This document shows, one piece after another, positions 1-6,277 of a stretch of 15,781 nt of DNA (its first letter is position 1; each line of letters opens with the position of its first letter). This stretch comes from Firmicutes bacterium UBA5449 (GTDB taxonomy: Bacteria; Bacillota; SHA-98; UBA4971). The stretch lies in NCBI GenBank assembly GCA_002424305.1, contig DIQZ01000064.1:8436-24216 (forward strand), given 5' to 3'. The notes under the pieces are model-generated. The model saw nothing but the letters and a program-made list of their open reading frames with translations, made no database searches and had not been told where the DNA came from. Position numbers and translations under genes: made by a program.

Positions 1-525
1 AATCCTAGACTCGCGAAAGATATTATTACCCAATATGGCGGACCCGACGGTGAATTGGCTGCATCCTTAAGATACTTAACACAGCGCTACACCATGCCTA
101 TACCCCAGGCCAAAGCAGTTTTAACTGATATTGGCACAGAAGAGCTTGCACACATGGAGATCGTTGCAACTCTTGTCTATAACCTAATACGGAATGCGTC
201 GGTGGAGGAAATTATTGCAGCCGGTATGGATCCTTACTATGCTGACCACGACAAAGCTCTCTACTTCGTGAATGCAGCAGGCGCTCCGTGGACCGCTGCG
301 TACATTCAATCAAAAGGGGATCCAATTGCAGATCTGCATGAAGACATGGCAGCGGAAGAGAAAGCTCGCGCAACCTATGAGTATCTAATCCGTCTCTCAG
401 ATGACCCGGATGTTACAGATACACTGAGATTCTTGCGTGAAAGAGAGATCGTCCATTTCCAGAGATTCGGCGAAACCCTCAACTTAGTGCACGATTGTAT
501 GTCATCAAAGAAGGTATTCTACTAA
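1..525 (+). CDS. cotJC: Spore coat protein CotJC, manganese-catalase family (5' truncated)
   Basis: The reading frame is open from base 1, so the gene begins outside the window; 174 codons plus a TAA stop are present. The visible start NPRLAKDIITQYGGPDGELA followed by SLRYLTQRYTMPIPQAK is the near-invariant N-terminal block of CotJC, so only roughly 15-20 residues are missing. CotJC is a ferritin-like, manganese-catalase-type protein of the inner spore coat. Metal-ligand-type helices are visible: EELAHMEI in the first half, then EKARATYEYL and REREIVHFQ near the C-terminus. A TTG at 55 is in frame but is not the start, because conserved sequence lies upstream of it. Its usual cotJA/cotJB partners would be to the left, outside the window. 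A GC-rich hairpin follows the stop. Family assignment is firm; that it is expressed during sporulation is inferred from the family. Confidence 0.93.
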   Translation, partial: NPRLAKDIITQYGGPDGELAASLRYLTQRYTMPIPQAKAVLTDIGTEELAHMEIVATLVYNLIRNASVEEIIAAGMDPYYADHDKALYFVNAAGAPWTAAYIQSKGDPIADLHEDMAAEEKARATYEYLIRLSDDPDVTDTLRFLREREIVHFQRFGETLNLVHDCMSSKKVFY

Positions 526-555
526 AAGAGACATGAAAAGATCTGTGAAGGACAC

Positions 556-580
556 GGCGCCTGGCGACCTGCCCGGCGCC
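556..580 (+). terminator. Probable terminator hairpin after cotJC
   Basis: GGCGCC at 556-561 pairs with GGCGCC at 575-580, and GGC at 563-565 pairs with GCC at 571-573, leaving one T-C mismatch and a 5-nt loop. The 3' side is only T-rich (TCCATATTTGATCTGATTCT) with no clean U-run, so intrinsic termination is likely but not certain. It lies between the convergent cotJC and transporter genes. On the minus strand the sequence after the stem is not T-rich, so it fits cotJC better. Confidence 0.45.
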
Positions 581-633
581 TCCATATTTGATCTGATTCT
601 TTCTGCCTGTTTCTTTAGGAAGAGTTAGATGTC

Positions 634-1959
634 TTAAGCTGTTTTGCCCGTGGATTCAAGTTCCTTCTTCATCTTAACCAGTTTGTCTCCGTACAGCGGA
701 TACATTCTAAACACGAGGAATGCAGCAATTAATGCAATGATAGGAATTACAGTCATTAGCGACCTAATGCCGGTTACAATAGAAGCAGGCTGTGACGGGA
801 GATTAGGGTCATATCCGCTTGCCTTTAGAACCTGACTCATTACAAGGGCTTGAACTGAAATGGCAAGTCTGATGAAAAGGGCGTTTGCTCCAAAGTACAT
901 GCCTTCACGCCTTTGGCCGGTGTGAAGTTGGTCCTCATCGATAACATCTGCTATCAGCAGTGTATCGAAGAGAAGTAGGAGCCCTGCGAGTCCTGCCCCT
1001 ACCAAGGCGCCACCTAGTATTCCTGTGGTAAAGGTGCGGGCAAGCCCAAATGGTATGAGGGCAATGGCAAATATGGCGATAGCTCGGGAGGCAGCTTGTT
1101 TTGAACCTGCTTTGATTATGTACCTGGTCCATGGGAATAGCGCTATGAACACTGTAACGAAAGCCGCCCCCAAAATGAGGGTGGATTGCTCATCCGCAAT
1201 ATTCAGCACGTACTTTGCCTGAAAAGGTACCATAGCCATGATCATAACGAAAGTAAACTGAATTAGCATATACGGAACTACATATGTCATAAACGACTTA
1301 TTCGCTAATGTATATCTAAGAGCAGGGAGCACGTCAAGGGGTTTCTCATATTCTACAGGGTCTGCTTCTTTGCTTCCCAAAAGAGAAATCGCAAGTGAAA
1401 TCCCTGTGATTATCCCAAATATGATTGCCATGGATTTCCATCCTAATTTCCCATAGATAGTAGGCGCGAGTGCGATACCAATAATCAGGCCGACATTGCC
1501 AAAGAGCTGGCGCCACATTGATACCATAGACCGATCTTCAAGGCTGGTAAACATTTCCGGAAACAGAGCTGTCCAGTTGAGAACAACCAGAGTGAAGAGA
1601 CCGTCAAACAAGAACATCATTACCGTAAAATATACGAATAATGGAATGTAGTTACCGTCTGCAGCACTAAATGGTGGAATCCACAAGAATATGAACACAA
1701 GAACCAGCGGTACAAGGCCGCCGACTATGTAAGGGATTCGCCTGCCCCACTTGGTACGCGTGCGATCGGATAGATATCCGAAAAGAGGATCGTTAATCGC
1801 ATTCCAGATTCCATAAAGAATCATGGTATAGCCTACAAGCTCAATTGGGAGCTTCATCACGTCCGCATAGAAAAAGATTATGTACGTCTGGACTGCCTGA
1901 TAAGGCACTGCAGCGCCAAGGGAACCAAAGCTATATGCAAGTTTCCTCCACGTTTTCAT
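634..1959 (-). CDS. GPH-family (MelB-like) MFS sugar:cation symporter
   Basis: A 441-residue integral membrane transporter from the chosen ATG at 1959. The glycoside-pentoside-hexuronide signature is clear at about residues 56-78: NDPLFGYLSDRTRTKWGRR, the cytoplasmic loop between helices 2 and 3. About twelve hydrophobic segments fill the rest, and the protein ends in a short Lys/Glu-rich cytoplasmic tail. These proteins import glycosides or sugars with Na+ or H+; the substrate cannot be read from the sequence. An in-frame ATG at 1998 would add 13 residues, but the best Shine-Dalgarno sequence (AGGGGAGGTG) lies at 1986-1995, inside that extension, and the family begins near KLAYSFGSLG, so 1959 is preferred. 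It is transcribed alone, convergent with cotJC and divergent from csfB. No glycosidase gene is adjacent to suggest a substrate. Confidence 0.88.
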   Translation of the reverse strand: MKTWRKLAYSFGSLGAAVPYQAVQTYIIFFYADVMKLPIELVGYTMILYGIWNAINDPLFGYLSDRTRTKWGRRIPYIVGGLVPLVLVFIFLWIPPFSAADGNYIPLFVYFTVMMFLFDGLFTLVVLNWTALFPEMFTSLEDRSMVSMWRQLFGNVGLIIGIALAPTIYGKLGWKSMAIIFGIITGISLAISLLGSKEADPVEYEKPLDVLPALRYTLANKSFMTYVVPYMLIQFTFVMIMAMVPFQAKYVLNIADEQSTLILGAAFVTVFIALFPWTRYIIKAGSKQAASRAIAIFAIALIPFGLARTFTTGILGGALVGAGLAGLLLLFDTLLIADVIDEDQLHTGQRREGMYFGANALFIRLAISVQALVMSQVLKASGYDPNLPSQPASIVTGIRSLMTVIPIIALIAAFLVFRMYPLYGDKLVKMKKELESTGKTA

Positions 1960-1964
1960 GGTTG

Positions 1965-1995
1965 GCGCGCTTGAGTTTGCGCGCACACCTCCCCT
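1965..1995 (-). promoter_or_regulatory. Hairpin-bridged ribosome-binding site of the transporter
   Basis: On the minus strand the SD AGGGGAGGTG (1995-1986) is 26 nt from the preferred ATG at 1959, too far for normal initiation. A perfect inverted repeat GCGCGC (1984-1979) / GCGCGC (1970-1965) with an 8-nt loop sits exactly between them. If folded, about 7 unpaired nucleotides remain between SD and ATG, the usual spacing. The pairing is visible in the sequence; function is inference. Confidence 0.5.
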
Positions 1996-2021
1996 CATTT
2001 ACTGTCACAGAACACAATTCG

Positions 2022-2036
2022 TCAAAGGCCCTTTGA
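2022..2036. promoter_or_regulatory. Perfect 15-bp palindrome, candidate operator or leader hairpin of the transporter
   Basis: TCAAAGG-c-CCTTTGA is a 7-1-7 perfect inverted repeat. It lies 26 bp upstream of the transporter SD and about 190 bp from the csfB start, so it more likely concerns the transporter. The symmetry is typical of a dimeric repressor site, but it does not match a consensus I can name. A 1-nt centre makes it less favourable as an RNA hairpin. No convincing -35/-10 pair was found for the transporter around it. Confidence 0.4.
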
Positions 2037-2222
2037 TTCCTCTATAGGCATATCCCACATTATTCCATTACATATTTATCTCGGTGACAACTCACCTAAA
2101 ATGTGTCTTCATTCATATTCTAGACGGAGAAATGCTAATAATGGCAGGAAGTATGTCCAATAATGCGAAGTATAACGAAGCCGGACTTAATTAGCCGGCG
2201 CAAGTGCAGGCGGTGATTTCAA

Positions 2223-2516
2223 GTGCATTCAGCAGCATGTAATTACGGTAATAATGCTTCTTCCACAAATACTTCAAACAGGGAGTTGTGTCTGGTTTGC
2301 GGTAAACCGGAGGCTCCTGCAGTTACTGTCCTTAATCGAGCGTTGTGCCTTGAGTGTATGAGAACCATCTCTCAGATTGACGTATCTGATGACAACTACT
2401 CCGCGATTATGGAGAAGTTAAGGGATCTTTGGGAGCCTGTGCTGACTGAGGCTTTGCACAAGAAAGATCAACACGAAAGGGAAGGATATAATTATAGAGA
2501 AGATCATGAGCAATAG
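2223..2516 (+). CDS. csfB: Anti-sigma-G factor Gin (CsfB)
   Basis: A 97-residue protein with the Gin zinc-binding layout: C23-x2-C26 (CLVCG) and C42-x2-C45 (CLECM), followed by the family's IxxIDVSDDNY segment and EKLRDLW near residues 64-70. Gin holds sigma-G inactive in the forespore until engulfment is complete and also acts on sigma-E in Bacillus. The GTG start at 2223 has a GGTGA element about 6 nt upstream. The first ~20 residues are polar and not conserved, so the true start could be slightly downstream. It stands just ahead of the YaaO-like gene, matching the csfB-yaaO neighbourhood of Bacillus subtilis. In Bacillus it is sigma-F dependent; I did not find a convincing sigma-F promoter here. 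An inverted repeat GCCGG/CCGGC around TTAATTA lies at 2180-2199 upstream. Confidence 0.85.
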   Translation: MHSAACNYGNNASSTNTSNRELCLVCGKPEAPAVTVLNRALCLECMRTISQIDVSDDNYSAIMEKLRDLWEPVLTEALHKKDQHEREGYNYREDHEQ

Positions 2517-2554
2517 AGACGCGTTTTCAGTAGAATTCGGAGATGTGTTTACTG

Positions 2555-4060
2555 ATGAATAGGTGTAGCTGTCGCAGTGAGCAGCATGATGCTCCTCTTG
2601 TCAGGGCAATTGAAGAGTATGTGGACAAAAGGACAAAGAGGTTCCATGTCCCCGGACATAAAGGGGGAGCGAACCCTGCTATTGCAAACTTAGACCCCGT
2701 AAGCCCATACAAAACCCAGTGCCTCTTAGGAGATGTAACAGAACTTCCGGGTTTAGATGACCTCCATGCACCAAAGGGTGCTATTTTAGAAGCTCAGCGT
2801 TTAGCGGCCGGAGCTTTCGGTGCTGATACCACGTTTTTCCTTGTCAATGGTTCGACATGCGGTATCCACAGCGCAATACTTGCAATTTCCAAGCCGGGCG
2901 ATAAGATTGCTGTATCGCGCGATGTTCATAAGGCGGTAATAGGAGGGTTAGTGCTGTCAGGTGCTCATCCGGTTTACTTTGACGTAGAAGTGGACAAGGA
3001 GTTTCAGATCTCGCTTGGGCCTACAGAAGACTCTCTTAGACGAACTCTTGATGAACATCCTGACGTAAGAGGGGTTGTTTTCACGAATCCTAACTACTAT
3101 GGCGTCTCACCAAGAATTGACCTTTTGGTGGCCTTAGTTCATGACTATGATAAAATAGCATTAATAGACGAGGCACACGGGGCACACTTGCCTTTTCATA
3201 AGGAGTTGCCGCTTTCCGGGCTTGAAGTCGGAGCGGATATTGTGGTGTCAGGGGCGCATAAAACACTGCCTGCCATGACCCAGGCCTCCTTTCTTCATCT
3301 GAAGGGAAGCAGGGTATCGGCTAAGGATATCTCTCGGGCTCTCGCGGTGATAGAGACAACAAGTCCGTCGTATCCGCTTATGGCATCATTGGATATGGCC
3401 CGGAAGCTGGCTGCAACCCGGGGATGTGAACTGCTCAGCTCGGTTATTAAGGCTGCCCGCCAGGCCCGGGAGAAGCTTAACCGGACGCCCGGCATCAGGT
3501 GCCTTACAGGGGAATACGTAGCCTCAAAAGGTTTTAGGTATGATCCGACAAAACTTGTTGTATCTTTAAGCGATCTTCACATGACAGGGTTTGAGGTAAG
3601 TGACATACTTAGGCAGAAACATAAGATTGAAGTCGAGTTCGCAGACATGGTAAACATAGTTGCCATCCTTACCATGATTGACATGGAACAGGATGTTCGG
3701 GATTTGGCTCAAGCCCTTTGTGAGATCATAGAGAACAAGTTTCCGAGGCGATGTAAGGCTGTGTCGTCAGAGAGTGATATAGAGCAGGCTCTATCTGGCT
3801 TAAGCCGGGTCTTGCAGGATTTGCCTAAGCAAGAGATGACACCCAGAGAAGCCATGTTTTCAAAATGGGAGTGGGTCGAAATAGAGCAAGCTAAAGGTAG
3901 GATATCTGCCGACACCATTGTGCCTTATCCGCCGGGGATCATTCTGATTTGTCCGGGACAAAAGATTACCTCCAGTGCAACGGATTACATGGTCTCTGCC
4001 GTATCTTGCGGTGTTCGGTTTCATGGAGTTGAAGATAATCGTATTCTTGTTGTTGAATAA
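2555..4060 (+). CDS. Orn/Lys/Arg decarboxylase family PLP enzyme (YaaO-like)
   Basis: About 501 residues of a fold-type I PLP enzyme of the Orn/Lys/Arg decarboxylase family, short (YaaO/SpeA-like) form without the N-terminal response-regulator-like wing domain. Visible landmarks are RFHVPGHKGG near residue 30, GDVTELPGLDDLH, NGSTCGIHSAILA (cofactor phosphate region), IDEAHGAHLPFH with the Asp that contacts the pyridine nitrogen, and SGAHKTLPAMTQ, whose Lys (about residue 236) forms the Schiff base. The C-terminal domain ends with PYPPGIILICPGQ, typical of the family. Which amino acid is decarboxylated cannot be decided; arginine or lysine are the family options. An in-frame ATG at 2543 abuts GGAG directly, leaving no spacing, so ATG 2555 (12 nt from GGAG) is chosen; 2543 remains possible. 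It lies 38 nt after csfB, probably co-transcribed. Confidence 0.88.
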   Translation: MNRCSCRSEQHDAPLVRAIEEYVDKRTKRFHVPGHKGGANPAIANLDPVSPYKTQCLLGDVTELPGLDDLHAPKGAILEAQRLAAGAFGADTTFFLVNGSTCGIHSAILAISKPGDKIAVSRDVHKAVIGGLVLSGAHPVYFDVEVDKEFQISLGPTEDSLRRTLDEHPDVRGVVFTNPNYYGVSPRIDLLVALVHDYDKIALIDEAHGAHLPFHKELPLSGLEVGADIVVSGAHKTLPAMTQASFLHLKGSRVSAKDISRALAVIETTSPSYPLMASLDMARKLAATRGCELLSSVIKAARQAREKLNRTPGIRCLTGEYVASKGFRYDPTKLVVSLSDLHMTGFEVSDILRQKHKIEVEFADMVNIVAILTMIDMEQDVRDLAQALCEIIENKFPRRCKAVSSESDIEQALSGLSRVLQDLPKQEMTPREAMFSKWEWVEIEQAKGRISADTIVPYPPGIILICPGQKITSSATDYMVSAVSCGVRFHGVEDNRILVVE

Positions 4061-4073
4061 GTATCAGGGTAAG

Positions 4074-4085
4074 CTAAGATCTTAG
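4074..4085. repeat. 12-bp perfect palindrome after the decarboxylase gene
   Basis: CTAAGATCTTAG is self-complementary. With one extra T on the right it extends to AGCT-AAGATCTT-AG(T)AGCT over 4072-4090. It lies 13 nt after the decarboxylase stop and about 90 nt before the ATPase start. No U-run follows, so it is not a standard terminator; an operator or processing site is possible. Confidence 0.4.
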
Positions 4086-4104
4086 TAGCTCAGGCAGGAA
4101 AAAC

Positions 4105-4172
4105 CCGTGCCATGTACGGAAAGGGGGGAAGGGCCGCAGGTAGTGGGTCACAGTGTTACATGCGGCTGACTT
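4105..4172 (+). promoter_or_regulatory. Structured leader of the R3H-ATPase gene
   Basis: The 112-nt gap before the ATPase contains CCGT/ACGG (4105-4108/4116-4119), a purine run (4118-4133, including GGGGGGAAGGG), and a longer hairpin GCCGCA (4133-4138) / TGCGGC (4161-4166), extended inside by GTA/TAC across a 1x1 mismatch. The last stem ends 6 nt before the GTG start at 4173, and no SD lies between. I compared it by eye with common riboswitch cores (c-di-GMP, c-di-AMP, cobalamin, SAM, ZTP, T-box) and saw no match. Confidence 0.35.
4143..4169 (+). other. Possible leader mini-ORF (8 codons) ahead of the R3H-ATPase
   Basis: GTG at 4143 starts an 8-codon frame (MGHSVTCG) ending in TGA at 4167-4169, in the same frame as the ATPase and 3 nt upstream of its GTG. 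The AAGGG at 4129-4133 gives it a plausible SD with 9-nt spacing, whereas the ATPase start has none. An alternative 28-codon frame from ATG 4112 runs to TAA 4196-4198 and overlaps the ATPase start in another frame. Translation of either is unproven. Confidence 0.25.
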
Positions 4173-5855
4173 GTGACGCGACGAGAGATAACCGATAACC
4201 TGGATGAACTGCTGGAGGTGCTACCACCTAGGCTCAGGGATAAGCTTGAGGAGCTCGGTGATTTGGATGATCTTCTTGAAATCGTTCTCGATCTCGGAAG
4301 ACAACCGGAGGCAAGATTCCCTGCAGGCAGATTTGTTTACCTCAACGGCAACCCTGTTAAGCGTGAAGATATTGAGTTCCTCACAAAACGAGTGGGGGCT
4401 TTTGGACAGGATAATAGAGCCGGTATTGAGCGTACTCTTCATAGGATTTCAGCGATACGTAACCGTTACAGTGATATTATCGGTCTTACATGCCGAATCG
4501 GCAGAGCAGTCTACGGTACGATTGATATTGTCCGAGATGTGGTAGAAGAAGGTAAGAGTATATTGCTCTTGGGTAAGCCCGGCGTGGGCAAGACTACTCT
4601 TTTAAGAGAGGTCGCACGTGTACTCAGTGATGAGTTCAACAAGCGTGTAGTTGTTGTAGATACCTCTAATGAGATAGCGGGAGACGGGGATATCCCCCAT
4701 CCGGCTATTGGACGTGCGCGGAGAATGCAGGTTCCTATGCCCGCAAGACAGGCTGATGTAATGATTGAGGCAGTAGAAAACCATATGCCTGAAACAGTTG
4801 TAATTGACGAAATAGGGACAGAGGCAGAAGCTCAGGCTGCAAGGACAATAGCTGAACGAGGCGTGCAACTTATCGGCACCGCTCATGGCAATACCTTAGA
4901 GAACCTTGTGCTAAATCCTACCTTGTCTGATCTTGTAGGTGGGATTCAAGTGGTTACTCTAGGCGATGAAGAGGCTCGAAAAAGGGGCACACAGAAAACA
5001 GTCCTCGAGAGGAAAGCTCCACCTACATTTGAGGTTGTCATAGAAATTCTAGACCGTGACGGATATGCTATCCATCACGATGTGGCAAAGACTGTGGATC
5101 TTCTTCTCCGCGGAGTCCAGCCAAGGCCGGAGGTGCGGCGTCGTTCTGTGGACGGTGAGATAAAAGTAATTGAGCAAGGAGAATTCCAAGCGGAAGAAGC
5201 TCCTAGTATAATAGGTTTTACTACTATGGAGCCTGCATGGGAGGGAGCCGGGCCCAGGCGTGGAGATGGAATGGGGCGATACCGGGAGACAACTCGCAGA
5301 GCAACCGGACGCTCTCAAGTATTGGAAGACGATGTTGTCTTTCAAAATACCGATTCCGATACTCTTTGGATAGCGCCGGGTATTATTCCTAAGCGATATG
5401 GGAGGATCTTGAAACTTTACCCCTATGCGGTGAGCAGAAATCGAATCGAAAGTTCGATTCGTGATACCCGCTTGCCTGTGGTTATTTCTAAAGATTTAGG
5501 ACAAGCGGATGTAGTGCTGACCCTTAAAGGTCAATATCGCAAGATGCCAAAGACTCTCAAGGAAGCGGAGAGACGGGGTCTCCCAATTCACGTTATCCGT
5601 AGTAATACTGTAGCTCAGATTACCAACTTTTTGAGGGACATGTTTGACGAAGATCGGGCATTAAGTGAGAAGCAAGCGTTGAGAGAAGCGGAAGATGCTC
5701 TTAACAGAGTTGAATCAAGTGATAGCCCAATCGAGCTTAATCCCCAGAATTCCTATTTGCGTAAACTCCAACATGAGCTGGCAAGTAGATATCATGTGAA
5801 ATCAGCGAGCATAGGTGAAGAGCCTAACAGAAGGGTGGTCTATTACAGAGGTTAA
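4173..5855 (+). CDS. R3H-domain AAA ATPase, Ycf45/SpoIIIAA-like
   Basis: A 560-residue protein with a secretion-type/SpoIIIAA-like ATPase core: Walker A GKPGVGKTT at 134-142, Walker B VVIDEIG at 209-215, and the conserved GTAHGNTLENL at 235-245. A charged linker follows (about 315-385), then a conserved middle domain (about 395-490, around RYGRILKLYPYAV), and a C-terminal R3H single-stranded nucleic-acid-binding domain whose R530-x3-H534 signature is visible in YLRKLQHELASRY. This arrangement is that of Ycf45, known from cyanobacteria and plastids, and of clostridial R3H proteins; the cellular role is not established. An in-frame TGA at 4167 blocks upstream extension. The GTG start lacks an SD but agrees with the family N-terminus (DELLEVLPPR). 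It occupies the slot held by tmk in Bacillus subtilis, between yaaO and darA. Confidence 0.86.
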   Translation: MTRREITDNLDELLEVLPPRLRDKLEELGDLDDLLEIVLDLGRQPEARFPAGRFVYLNGNPVKREDIEFLTKRVGAFGQDNRAGIERTLHRISAIRNRYSDIIGLTCRIGRAVYGTIDIVRDVVEEGKSILLLGKPGVGKTTLLREVARVLSDEFNKRVVVVDTSNEIAGDGDIPHPAIGRARRMQVPMPARQADVMIEAVENHMPETVVIDEIGTEAEAQAARTIAERGVQLIGTAHGNTLENLVLNPTLSDLVGGIQVVTLGDEEARKRGTQKTVLERKAPPTFEVVIEILDRDGYAIHHDVAKTVDLLLRGVQPRPEVRRRSVDGEIKVIEQGEFQAEEAPSIIGFTTMEPAWEGAGPRRGDGMGRYRETTRRATGRSQVLEDDVVFQNTDSDTLWIAPGIIPKRYGRILKLYPYAVSRNRIESSIRDTRLPVVISKDLGQADVVLTLKGQYRKMPKTLKEAERRGLPIHVIRSNTVAQITNFLRDMFDEDRALSEKQALREAEDALNRVESSDSPIELNPQNSYLRKLQHELASRYHVKSASIGEEPNRRVVYYRG

Positions 5856-5938
5856 CTGAGTAATGGGATTATGTAAGCAGGATTTTTAGGGGTTGTGGAG
5901 ACTGAAGGGATTAGGGAAACCAGGAAGGAGGTCCCGCT

Positions 5939-6268
5939 ATGAAACTGGTTATTGCTGTGGTACAGGATCAGGATTCCGGCGCATTTATGGATGTACTTGT
6001 GGACCGGGGATTTAGGGCGACAAAGCTTGCGACTACAGGGGGGTTTCTCAGGCAGGGTAACACCACCTTACTTATTGGTGTCCAGGATCATGAAGTTGAA
6101 GATGTGGTTGACATAGTGAAATCCACATGCAGAAGTAGGATGCAAATGATGCCTCCTATCTCGGTTGTGGGACGCTCAACTGAAACATATATTGGACAGC
6201 CTGTAGAGGTTCCGATTGGGGGAGCTACCCTCTTTGTCCTGGATGTCGCGCGATTTGAGAGAGTGTGA
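5939..6268 (+). CDS. darA: c-di-AMP receptor protein DarA (PstA/YaaQ)
   Basis: A 109-residue PII-like protein nearly the same length as Bacillus subtilis DarA. The N-terminal KLVIAVVQDQDS and the TKLATTGGFLRQGNTT segment (28-43), which forms the c-di-AMP pocket and T-loop region, are well conserved, as is PVEVPIGGATLFVLDV near the C-terminus. DarA forms trimers that bind cyclic di-AMP between subunits; its downstream targets are poorly defined. The start has an excellent SD, AAGGAGGT at 5925-5932, 6 nt before ATG. It follows the R3H-ATPase by 83 nt and precedes holB by 9 nt, so it is likely translated from the same message as holB. In Bacillus it sits between tmk and yaaR; yaaR is missing here. 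Confidence 0.94.
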   Translation: MKLVIAVVQDQDSGAFMDVLVDRGFRATKLATTGGFLRQGNTTLLIGVQDHEVEDVVDIVKSTCRSRMQMMPPISVVGRSTETYIGQPVEVPIGGATLFVLDVARFERV

Positions 6269-6277
6269 AAAGTACCT

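Noticed and set aside
4167..4169. Selenocysteine at the TGA just before the ATPase start
   Set aside because: No family precedent and no evident bacterial SECIS-like hairpin immediately after the TGA; ordinary stop or leaky stop is simpler.
4061..4172. A remnant of tmk between the decarboxylase and the ATPase
   Set aside because: The 112 nt show no P-loop or DRY-type thymidylate-kinase coding in any frame.
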